Source: Dipylidium caninum (lineage: Eukaryota > Platyhelminthes > Cestoda > Cyclophyllidea > Dipylidiidae). Taken from it: a stretch of DNA of 64,000 nucleotides. The translations under genes were made by a program, and so were the position numbers. Location: assembly GCA_017562135.1 (NCBI GenBank), contig QEYB01000062.1:620001-684000 (forward strand). The letters run 5' to 3'. Under the pieces are notes generated by a model. It did no database searches and was not told where the DNA came from. It saw nothing but the letters and a program-made list of their open reading frames with translations. Shown here in pieces: positions 1 through 10,700 of this stretch; position 1 is the stretch's first letter; each line of letters opens with the position of its first letter.

Positions 1-45
1 TTCTTCTTCGTCCTCTTCCTCCTCTTTGACGCATTCTTCTTCCTC
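1..45 (-). repeat. GAA/GAG-rich acidic low-complexity tract at window edge
   Basis: The plus strand is a run of ttc, tcc and ctc triplets. Read on the minus strand, one frame gives a short stretch made almost only of Glu and Asp around Cys-Val-Lys, and this frame stays open for some codons upstream. It may be simple sequence, or the edge of an acidic exon of a minus-strand gene that continues beyond the left end of the window. Nothing else supports a gene here. Confidence 0.4.
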
Positions 46-457
46 AGGAGTGAGGTTTGTTTGGCAAGTTATTCTACTCAGTGTAATCCAGAGCACTGTA
101 ATTCTAAATATTGGCGTTTTATTAATAACCGCAGAGGTTAACACCGAAGCAGGACATTAGGACGAAAGATAATTTATTAAGAGGAACTTTTTGCTTAGTT
201 CCCAGGCGGACTTGTAGGAAATAAAGTACGTGGGAAGGTTTCTCATCATTGCTTGGATAGTTGGAGTTTTTTTCGGTTCACTCCTTCCGTTAATCCATCC
301 ACGAAAGCATGAACATCTTAGTTTATTTAATTCTGTAACAGGAGGAGAAAATCAGTCGAAAATCTCAGCCCAGCGCATTCCAACACCACTGGCATTGTCA
401 GCTGGGATTTGCAACCTACTGGATCCAGTGTTGTGATCTCCCTCGGTATGTCTCCCT

Positions 458-471
458 CCCCCCCCCCCCCC
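458..471. repeat. Poly-C homopolymer (14 bases)
   Basis: An uninterrupted run of 14 C lies inside a C/T-rich stretch. It is simple sequence with no visible link to a gene, and a likely site of length error or polymorphism. Confidence 0.8.
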
Positions 472-611
472 TCCCACCATTTGGTGGACAAAAATCCTAT
501 TTGAAATCACAAATAAGATTGTTGACACCGAAATTATCGCCGGCGCATTGTGGGACTCAACTCGGCAGCAGGCGATGCGTCAGCGCGCCTTCTGTCCGCC
601 AAGTGGGTTGG

Positions 612-640
612 TCGATCGATCGATCGGTCGATCGATTGCC
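612..640. repeat. GATC/GATCG short tandem repeat
   Basis: Repeated cgat units with one G variant form a short, nearly palindromic tandem. A similar gatcgatcgatcgat core recurs at about 51587-51604 in the GC-rich part of the window. Simple sequence; no function is inferred. Confidence 0.7.
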
Positions 641-3139
641 GGGCCTCAAGCGGTCTGAAGCCTTTCGTTATAGGAGTCAACAGCGACTCAGCCGCTTTGT
701 TTTGGCTCTCACCTTGTGGACTTATTTTCGGCGGGACACGCAAGTGTTTCCCAGTTTAAGTTAGAGAGGATTTAAAGGATTACACGAAGGTACTAGCTAA
801 CGTGGGAATTCTCTGCCTCCCTAAACGGCAAAATGGAGTAGAACGAGGTATTTACGTGATCTAAGTGCCTGTATGCCATCATGTGCAGATCTCGCCACTT
901 TCTGCGTCGCCCTCAACGGTGTCGCTGTTCCAAACGCGCAGGTGAGTGGATGGAGGCCTCTTATGTGAGCCAGCCCCGGTGCAACGTGATCCGATGTCCC
1001 CTCTCTTCCCCTAGTATTATCTCACGATTCCACGGCATCGGGAGAGGCAAAAGTTCCTTCGCATCAGCTTTCTGGCGAATTTCCAACCCCATAACCGTCG
1101 CCGTGTCATAGAAATAAAGGCCTCTCTCGATTCGCCCTTCCCATTGAGCGCGGATGTTTTATCTTCCGAGGCAACCACACCACGGAAATTGACAAATCTA
1201 GCCAAACTCGGTCTCAAATTTGACGGTTGGCGTCTCTCATCGTTCTCATTTCAATGAGTTCATCTGTGTATTGTCTCTCTTTGTGCAGAGTTAATTTCAC
1301 TTTCCCCTTGGAGAAGGGGTTTTGTAAATGGTGATGTTGACTAGAGACAGTTAATGAATTTTTTGCATTTGGCATAGCGTTTAAGGCAAAGGTAAATTAG
1401 AGAGGACGAAATGCGTTTGACGCGCACCTTATCGACATTATTGTTTTCATTGATAGACGAAATACTCTATGGGTTAAAGGGTTGGGATGGTTTAAGGGCT
1501 GAGGGATTTGGTGATGCGAGGTGTCTATGCTCTGTCCTTACCAACCTGAACACATCCTGAGAAGTCATATCGCTATCCTGTGTGGTGCTCAGATGGACGA
1601 CAGACTTAGAAACAATGAATTGGCTAAATAGATTGTTGAATGAGGTCGGGATCACTTTCACGCTCCTCTTCCCTGGGGGAGGCGCCACTCTTGAGAACCA
1701 CCTGCCAATATATTACTACTTAATAGTCGTCAGTAGGGTATTAGATTCCACCCAGCTTACAGATAGTCAAGGGTTCGAGTTCGTACCCACCCGTGTTCTC
1801 GACTTGGGAATTCGAGTGTTGAATCACACAAGTCAACATTAGTATTGACACCGATAAGTGTTTGAAGCAAGCATGAAGATTAGGGTCTGGGGGGGGGGTG
1901 GTTAAGCAGTAGTAGACTCAGTTCGGCCTCGGAGTGTAGCTGGACTTTTAAAAGTGGATACAAACACCACGCTGATAGGGCCTCGCCATCATCACACTCG
2001 AAGAGGTTTCCTCGAGGGCTCTTGTGAGAGCTCAGGAGTTTTTGGATGTCCACGTTTGGTGATTTTTTACGGGTTCCTGTCTAGTAGCCATCTGACCACG
2101 TCCTTGTAGGTTGGGGATGATGACAATACGCAGCAATCAGCGAATGCACAAAAGACAGGCAATCCCCACCCACCTAAGCAAGTAAGACTCATAACAGCAA
2201 GAGAGGAAGTGACTGCTTCAAAAGAGAGGGACATGCTGCTACTACCCCCCACCTAAACATACGTGCGTTCGACCGGCCTCCCGATCTCGTTCGCTTTTCG
2301 GAGTCTTGTGCTTCCAGCTGTATTCATCACCCACACTTCCACCAGTTTCCATGGGCGACCATAAAGCGCCCATGCGTTTGCAGAGGCGCTCAGAGCCAAC
2401 ACGTCCGAAAACTTAGCCAAGGCAGCCGATTAATGAAAGGTATCTTTACTACGAACGAGTATCTGCAGATTCCACCTCCCTCCCCTCCCCCCCCCCGGTG
2501 ACCCAAGACACCTTTACCGCCATAATCTGATATCCACACGCTGCCCTCATTCCACCAGAGGCGGCGGAACCCACCTGTTTGTTGTGGCGGCCCCCCTCGC
2601 CACATGCCCTGCGTCCACGTTGGCGAATGCATCAAATGTCTTCGACGCTAAACCGGGGAGCCGTTAGTCCACCTCTAATGCCGCTCGGACACCAAAGCAG
2701 CGGATTATGGCAAAATGCCTTTCATCCCTGCCCATAAAAATAAAAATGGTGTAGCGCATTAAGAGACAATACTGGCAAATCAGAATTGTTGCCAGCTTCT
2801 TCAAAGAGAATGCGTTAAAGGCAAACACCGAAGAAAAATACGGAATAGTAGTCCGACAAGGGGAAGGTATGATTGATGGGGAAGACAGGGGCGCCAGCAC
2901 TGATGCATCACCAAATTAAAATTTAAGTAATCACACAAATCGAACCGCACGATACGATGGTGGCAATAAATGTACTAAGGCAGACGACGACAGAAAAAGC
3001 TAATGGAATGGCGATATCAGAATTAGTGGAAGGAACAACACCAAGAGAGGGGAAGAAGGCAGCGAAATGAGAGGGAACGAGGGGCGGCATGGCCTGGTGT
3101 GGTGTGGCGTGGCGATTAAAATATCACACAGTCGTAGGG

Positions 3140-6100
3140 TTACTGCTCATCCTCCAGATTTGCTTTCACCTTGCTGAAGTCAAACTTCTCGCCCATCACT
3201 CGCTCGTAGATGTCTAAGACGTCATCGCAGGTTGTTTCGAAGTGTGTTGTGGCGTCATAGCTCGAGGAAACGAAAATCTAGAAGAATGAACGAGTGAGAA
3301 TGGACTTAGAAAAGGACAGGTGTTAAATGGGAGAGAAAAGAATGAAACAGTGTATCAGAGAGATGAACAAGAAAGGATTTTAGCAAACCAGTGTGAAACA
3401 ACAGTGATTGACAAAGAAATCGTAACGATAAAAAAATGGGAAACCGAATAGTGTGAAGAACAGTCAGTGGATAGCTTGGTGTGCGACTCAGTCGTAAAAA
3501 AATTTGATCAACAAAGGCGCTCATACAATAGAGAATGAAATTTTGGCGATTAGAGAAAAGCCTGCTTCTCACAGGTCATTCTACAATCCCGGGGTCTTCC
3601 GCGACAAACCCATGGAACCAAACAAACATTTTCTTTGGTAAAAACAACAACAGTGGTGAAGGATGCCAACAGTGATGACAGTTGGTTTTACACTTGAGTT
3701 ATTCGCATGCTCGGGTACATCTGCGCGGCGGTTTACACAAACTCTCAAGCGGTGGGATTTCGGGGTGGTGCTGCAAATAAATGCTCGTGTGCCGCCACAC
3801 GCCGAAGTAGGTCACACCTTACGCCGTAAAGGGATGGAGGGTGGTGCACGAAATGGCCCGGACTATACAATCCAAGTTCTTCACAGTGAATTTCAAAATA
3901 GGAAATTTCATACATAAAACCAATGAGACTGTGGAAGAGATGATATCACTCACATTATTGCCTTTGCCATCGCCGACCGGTTCATAGAGGTTGGAGACGG
4001 AGACAAAACAGTCCATAACGCGGCCGAGAAGACGGATGCCAGGGGCCAACTCAGAACTCGGCTGTTGGGTCTCCACGGTGGTGGCAACGAGGGCGATAAA
4101 GAAGGGCTTTGCCGCCACGTTGTGGTCATGAGAGACGCACGAGACGTAAATATCTGCAGCGCACCAAAGTCGGGGAGTTAGAGCGCGCGACAGCAAAATA
4201 AGACGGCTCTTGTAAAAGAGCCGTCTTATTTCTCAATCGAGAACTTTCAAGGGGGTGTCCGACTAAAAAGATGAACTCAAGAATACCAAAAAGGGAATAT
4301 CTGAGCATATTTGGAATAGTGCGTATAAACTGGCGCCAAAATTTGCCTTACCATCGCAATTGACGTAATAAAAAATTTGTAATAAAATGTTAAATAGGAA
4401 TAATTACCTATATTTTAAATTCGAGCGGCTTCAGGCAACGACACCCGAGGCAATAAAAAAAATTGAACGAGGCTTTCGAACAACCAACAACTACACAAGC
4501 ATCGCCGGTGAGGTATTATTCGTCGACACGAATATACGAGGCAATCATTAAATAAATAAATAACAGACGCGGGAATTAAGCGGTAAGAAGACCTCCAGTG
4601 TTTAACGCCACCTTATGAAGTAAAGACACTAGTACATCAGGGATTATCGGCGGGAAAAGGACGTGGTCTTCTGCTCGAAACAGTAAATAGTAACTCAACT
4701 CACCGTGTTTTCGGCCAACCTGGTTCTGAGGAATGATAATTTGGCACGAGGTATTGTTGTTTGTGCCCTCGATGGGATGATCGAGAAGACAGATTGCGCG
4801 CACAACCTGAAACATAAATAAAATCCGACACATGTAATGTTACCGCCAGAAAAAAGAAATTGAGCCAACGAACTGCCTACACAGGATTATTACAAGGGAA
4901 AACAAATAAAAAAGCAAGGGAAACCATACAAACATAATTGCTAAAATAGTAGCAGTGATCATGACTTCCCGGAGGCAAAAATGCGCTATATCCGTGGCAC
5001 ATTAAATTACAAAACCAGAAAATAATTGAAACAGATGGATGGAACGAGAACAATTTTCGTTGTCTCCAACTTACTTTGCCAACTTGTCGAACAAGATCAG
5101 GCGCGTAACTGGGGTCACAAATGACTTTGGAGCACTTTGCCACTTCGCCCTCCGACTTCACCCCAACAACTTTGCCGTTCTCCATGACAAATCCATCGAA
5201 GGGCTTGTTAAGCATATAGGTGCCCCCGTAGACCGCGGAGAGACGCGCGAAGCCCTGTGGCAGTTCACCCAACCCATAAAGCGGATAGAGATAAGGGGAA
5301 GAGCCGTATCGGCTTAACGAGTCACTATAGAGTTTCATCCGCCTGATTGCATCAAGGGCACACAATTTTTGCTTGTAATCGTCGTTACGATAAAGGCAGA
5401 TGGCGTGGCCGACGAAATCCTATAGAACACGTGTCAAGAACATACAATACGCAATGATATTAGTTAGATATGGCATACCAAGCAAGAATTTTGCATTGAC
5501 AAAAGAAGGCTAACCGTATCAAGTATTGCCAACGAAGAGAAGGGGGATGACATACCTGAGTATTGTTGTCAACACCAAATTTATCAAATACGGCCTGCAT
5601 CGTACATTTGTTTAAAGGCAAATCTCCCCATGTTTCGGGCTTATTTTCGTCAACCCCATCAGTGAAGATGAGTAGTTTTCGGAAGCGGCGTTTTTCGAAC
5701 ATACCCATGAGGTCTAGACAGTATAAGATAACAATTGCGAATACCAGACGAGAGCGCTTCACGTTCATTACTTGGAACCTTGCAAATACGCCCAGAATCG
5801 GCAGTGCCTTTATAGACATAACTGCCTCCGATAGACTTGAATTCGAGATAACGCGTCACGCCGGTGTGGAGAAGAAGCTTCACCAGCTTGCCATCGGCCA
5901 TGAGGAATTTGGGAATGAGGTCGACATTCCAATCCCGTAATCGCTTAAAGACCTGTTCACCCGGACAGGGTTTGTTGAAGCGTTTGAATAGTTCATCCAG
6001 TGGGGTGACGGAAGTACTCTCACCACCATAGTAGCTATTCCGGTCCATATGAAGAACCTTTTTCCCGGCGACGGACATGAGTCCGCTTAGGATACATTCC

Positions 6101-6190
6101 TGAGAGGAAGATGGGCATCAAAATGGCGATAAAGTAAAAGTATACCTTCAACCCAGTGCCCAGAATGACAACGTCGTACTCTTCGTCCAT
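3140..6190 (-). CDS. GDI: Rab GDP dissociation inhibitor (GDI)
   Basis: GDI extracts prenylated GDP-bound Rab proteins from membranes and keeps them soluble in the cytosol. Seven exons join in phase: 6190-6146, 6099-5745, 5713-5556, 5419-5075, 4806-4704, 4153-3954 and 3277-3140. Together they give 447 residues, the same length as human GDI1. The start [13 protein letters not shown] is the family N-terminus with the FAD-like fold. Visible conserved blocks are the dinucleotide-fold region, the [11 protein letters not shown] block, the FEKRRFRK block, the very conserved [20 protein letters not shown] block, the [11 protein letters not shown] block, and the C-terminal [13 protein letters not shown] block. 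A lysine stands where vertebrates have Thr before ECILSG. The intron at 5744-5714 is only 31 nt. The frame has no break. GDI rather than Rab escort protein is indicated by length and by close match throughout. Confidence 0.96.
4196..4231. repeat. Perfect 16-bp inverted repeat (4-base loop) in GDI intron
   Basis: The left arm 4196-4211 and right arm 4216-4231 are exact reverse complements, separated by gtaa. As RNA it would fold into a perfect 16-bp hairpin with about seven G-C pairs. It lies in the GDI intron 43 nt upstream (minus-strand sense) of the acceptor of exon 4153-3954. It could be a small palindromic element, a structural intron element, or chance; no flanking duplication was recognised. 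Confidence 0.85.
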
Positions 6191-7717
6191 TCTGTTTAAG
6201 CAGCCGCCGGAGTGGTGTGTTGCGTATAAAGCATCCTGTGACTTGGAGAAGTATTGACAATTTAACCACACAATCCCTCATTTGCAAGGATACCTAAGGA
6301 AAAAAGATTTAGCATATTATGAACATAGTTGTCGCCCGAAAATATAGCTCGCATTTCCAAAGACATTACAATTTAAGGTGTGAAAAATAAGAATTGGAAC
6401 TAACCTGCAAAAATTGGTGTCAGCGCATGAACATTATTTTACAAGTAGATCTTACAACTACATCTTTACTCTTGCATTAATTTTTGTTGAAAAAGTTTAA
6501 ATCCACATTACCAATCCCCATATAACGGATAATAACCGTCATTCTCTATCTAGCCGATTCAGTCGCCTTATTACCTAAGCTTTGGCCATTGGTATCGCTT
6601 AGTGATCTTAAAACAATAAGTAACTATCCGGCAAGCATTACTCTTACTGGAAACTTTGATTGTAAATGATATGAACTCTTAGAAGGATGTTGAAGTGAAA
6701 TCAAGGGTAGTCGGCTCCCATAAAACACGAAGATAACATTTCCGAGTTATCCACGGTGAAATATGAAGAGAATCGCGACAAAAAGCAATGAATATTGTTA
6801 TATTATTCCAGACAAGTTTGTTTACGGATTGTTACAATCGTCCGAAGACCAGAAATTCTACTAGCGCCACCACTGTCCTCTTCCACACGCTCAACTATTG
6901 CCACGAGTTGGGTAATTTCGTCAAAACATTCCTTATAATGTCGGCGAAGCGTATCAACACCAGACATCTCAGATGTCCAAGATAAAATTGATTACGGTGG
7001 ATAGAACTTTATTTTGTCCGAGGCGCCTCAAATTCCCGTATTTTATGATCGTCAGAGCTAGTGATCGCTAAAAAGGAGACGCGACCCAACCGACGGCCAC
7101 AGACCACCACCGCCCCGCGGTTACTTAGGCCGGTAGGGCGGAAGGATTTAATCGGAGTCCCGTCTCATGTCGCTCATTGAAACAGCGGGTTATGAGGGTG
7201 AATACACAACTTCTCCCCTCGGGTGGGGTCGCAACTCGCCTACGATCTACGCAGCATGCCAAATGCCCATCCGGACACAAACTCCACGGATGCGAAAGGT
7301 CCGAAACCCGCCCGACCTTCGACTATATCACACAATCGGGGAGGCCATCCTTAAGAGGGATATGAGGAAGGAAAGCGACGAAACGGGACTGCAGGGAATT
7401 ATATCCTTGACTGAATTGTGAAGAGGTACTAGTGCGTTCGAGTCTTCGCGGAAGGCAATGCTCCAAAGAACCCAGTTGCAGTCTCGGACAAACGATTTAC
7501 CCTGGCTGGTGCGAATTTGACCAGGACGGTTCAAGTGATATTAACGGCCAGGATGTGCAAAGTAAGTCTCCCCCCTTCCGCCCTAAGGGATGGGGAACGA
7601 GACGAGGCATGAATGGCAATTAATACATGGATTTTAAGCGGTTACACGAAAAACGGCAAGGGCGTAGAGGAGGCGACGCTCAAGATGGGCTCCGCTCCGC
7701 TGCGAACCGCCACTGCC
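6191..7717. other. Intergenic: GDI 5' side to PUS7 3' side
   Basis: No coding exon was recognised. The part just above 6190 should hold the 5' UTR and promoter of GDI, and the part below 7717 the 3' UTR of PUS7, both on the minus strand. A CpG-richer patch at about 7080-7620 carries small open frames on both strands without family resemblance. Confidence 0.5.
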
Positions 7718-10700
7718 TCACTGCACCACGGTCACGTCTTTCATCAGCTCACGAATGGCCATCGTGGCGTAGGCCGCCTTGGGCAATGTGAACTCGAGGA
7801 CGAGGGCGCGGCGCTTCTCTACAAAGAAAAAAAAAAAGAAAAATAAACACAGTATTAAAGCAAACACAAATTGCCCGACTTCGCAAAAGAGCTGGTTCAC
7901 CAGTGTCTCAAGTTCAACCCTGGCCAGCAGTTGCTCACGTCAACACCCGGAGCTTTTTCCGTTTTAGCAACGCTGAAGGGGGCGGGAGGGTGCAAGGCAC
8001 CAAGAAACGAGCACAAGTTGGGCAAGCACCAAGTCGTACCGGCTTGTCGCGGGGACCACTCTCTCGACGACGGCCTTCACCGAGTCGCAACTATTTCAAA
8101 CTAATCCCTACTGCATTTAGACAATGTTTCTGGTTAAGGTGACACGGGGGGTTTTGCCTTTCCGCCTCCAGAGACAAGCCGGACACGGTAGTGGCGCCGC
8201 TGTCAGCGACAGCATTCCAAAAGCCCCACAATCGAAACTGCGCCGGACGAAACCAAGGGAAGGAGCTCTCGTCAAGTCGGTACAACGCAAAAAGCCCAAT
8301 GGAGAGGTTTGCACCTCAAGAGCCTTCTGAGTGCCGAAGAAGAGGGGATTTGCAGAACCCGTGGACTCAATTTGAGGGAAGTTCAAACTCCGCCCCAGAA
8401 AAGATGGACGAATAACCCGAGGACTTTCACCTTCAAAATACACCTTGGGGAGTTTCACAAATAACGAGATTTCGCTTTATAAACACGCGTATTTCGCAAA
8501 TGTTGTCCCAACAAGAGGAAGACTTTACCTCCCGCCTCAGTGGATGGCTGCTGGCCGTCCTCGAGAGGAGAGGGCTCGTTGCCGACCATCATTGCGTAGT
8601 CGCTGTGTATCAGCGGCTTCAGAGGATCAGTGTATTCACGGATCTCGTAGTGCACATCTTCCGGTTTCACAATCAAGTGGCGGTACGACCCGGGCAGAGA
8701 AAAGTCCCTTAAAGGAAAATTTTGCACGATTGAAGAGCTGGTGGTGAGGCAGCGGATGTTAGTGAGATTGGCGGAACCCCTAGGCGTCCTGCACATAACA
8801 CAGGCCTTCAAAGGCTAAAGTGTCACTTAAGAATGAGGAGACGTCCACAGGTTGCGAGTTACCATAAATCCATAAGGGAACGTTTGTCAGAGTGAGGGTG
8901 GAAATAGCGGACAAAGAGGATGAATTAAATATGAAATCGACGGGAGACGAGCTCACAATGGCAGGCAAAACTCACTTGACCTTGTGATTGAAGTCATCCA
9001 GCTTCACCGAGTCGTCATTCAAAATGTCGATGTACCACTTGCCAGCTGCAAAAATGAAAAAAAAGGGCTGAAGGAAGGAAATCGCATTTCGATTAAACCA
9101 AGGAATTTCGGGTTTGATAAACGGAATGCGCCCGAACTGTAGTTAACTCCATGACACGGCTGCTCGAAGTGTCCACGATCGCGGCTGCTTTCGCCTCTCA
9201 ATATCCCCTCCATAAGCCGTTTCCCGGGCGCCCGACAAGAGAGCATTAGTAGCAACATCTCTTCTCCTTGGATGGCAAGAGGGTCCAGCGTGACTAGGAG
9301 CTCGGACACGCCCTGCAAGACGCCCGACCGGCTTGAAAGCAAGGAGGAGGCGGCCTGAAGGAAAGCCTCACGCCAGAGAGGCTCCACTGAGGAGTCCTGG
9401 GGAGGAAGAGCCAGATCCTCAACCTCAACCAACGTTCCCGGAGTTTCGAGTTTGAAAGCTCTCGCGCGACATAATTACAAATGTGGAATTTAAAATTCTA
9501 CAAGACCGGCGAGTTTGAGACTCGGACACACTGCTCTGCCAGTGGAGGCAGTGAAGCCGCCCCTGAACATCGACGGTGGCGGGCCTCCTCTTCGCCCCCT
9601 CCCCCCCCCCGGTAACAAGCGCGTGAGGTGGTAGGCAACGCTCCGCACCGTCGCCATTCCACAGCAGAGGACGCAGCACACGGTTCCGCACCAAGAAAGC
9701 CATAGTGCAGTTTAGTTTTGAGACAGGTAAGCAATTAAGTTGGGGAGTGCAGAATAACCCGTAAATCGCAGGGGAGGCATCATGGCCACGCGCTCTGACA
9801 CCGCCCGAATGAGGCGAGAAGATTATGCAAGTCTGGACTTCCAACTCACGTTACAACGTGGCGGCGCCGATGGTTTTGAGGATGTGACTATTTTTTCCCG
9901 CCCAATGTAGCAAAGGTGCTATCGCAAACAGTGACACAACCCAACAGGTCAGACGTTTCGAACGAGAAAAAGTTCTCAGCTTCTGAAAATAAATAATATT
10001 AGGCATGGCGAACTATAGGAAAATAATTATTTCCTTTGCCGAGACGATATTTGTAAAAGAGGTTTGTTTTATTAGTTTTGGGTAAAAAAACAGACCAAAC
10101 CGCAATTAATTGGAGTATTGCAAAAAATCCACAGACAACAGAAAGAATGAGGAAGGCGGCATTGTCGTGCTACTGTTCAAAAAGGGTTAATAAAACCAGT
10201 GCAAAAGACAACCTAGTTGGGCAGCAGTAGAGACCAAAACGAAAAATAATAGCAACCTCCCAGTGCCTTCAGTAGACAGAGGACTCACCCTCGTTCTCGG
10301 GGAAAACGACATCGTAGCCGGGCAGCGGGAGGACCACTTCGCGGATGTGGGGTCGTTCCCCGGCCTCGGTCACCCGCGATGGGGTCGCGGGCGTCACGGA
10401 GGCCTTGGAGGCTGGCAGTCCCAACGTTTCTGCCTCGGCGCCGGCTCCTTCCGCGTCATCACCCCCGTCCGCCGGCGTTCCCTCGCAGGCAGTGGGACAG
10501 TGGATTGGTTGAAGGATTCGTCGTAGCACAGTTCGGAGGAGGAGTCCACCGAACGCAGACCTGATAATCGATTGCCGAAAAAACCGGGTGCAATTTCCAT
10601 AAACGCTCGGAGGCGGAATCCCGATCTCCACTTAGTCTACTGGCGGTCAGGACCGGCAAAATTGGTGGCATTTCACGAGGGGTGGTAAAGTCGGGCCTCA

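Larger units (their letters stand above)
46..3139. other. Non-coding region, no gene recognised
   Basis: Small open frames occur on both strands, but none resembles a known family and none links to neighbours through splice sites. It contains a 14-base C run at 458-471 and a GATC-type short tandem at about 612-640. The part next to 3139 should hold the 3' UTR of the minus-strand GDI gene; no clear AATAAA was identified on that strand close to the stop. Confidence 0.5.

Noticed and set aside
1765..1790. tRNA T-arm-like ggttcgagttc
   Set aside because: No matching acceptor stem, D arm or anticodon arm at the right spacing.
8117..8458. 113-codon minus-strand frame between the last two PUS7 exons
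   Set aside because: It is flanked by well-placed splice sites of an intron whose removal restores the conserved PUS7 C-terminus, and it has no family resemblance.
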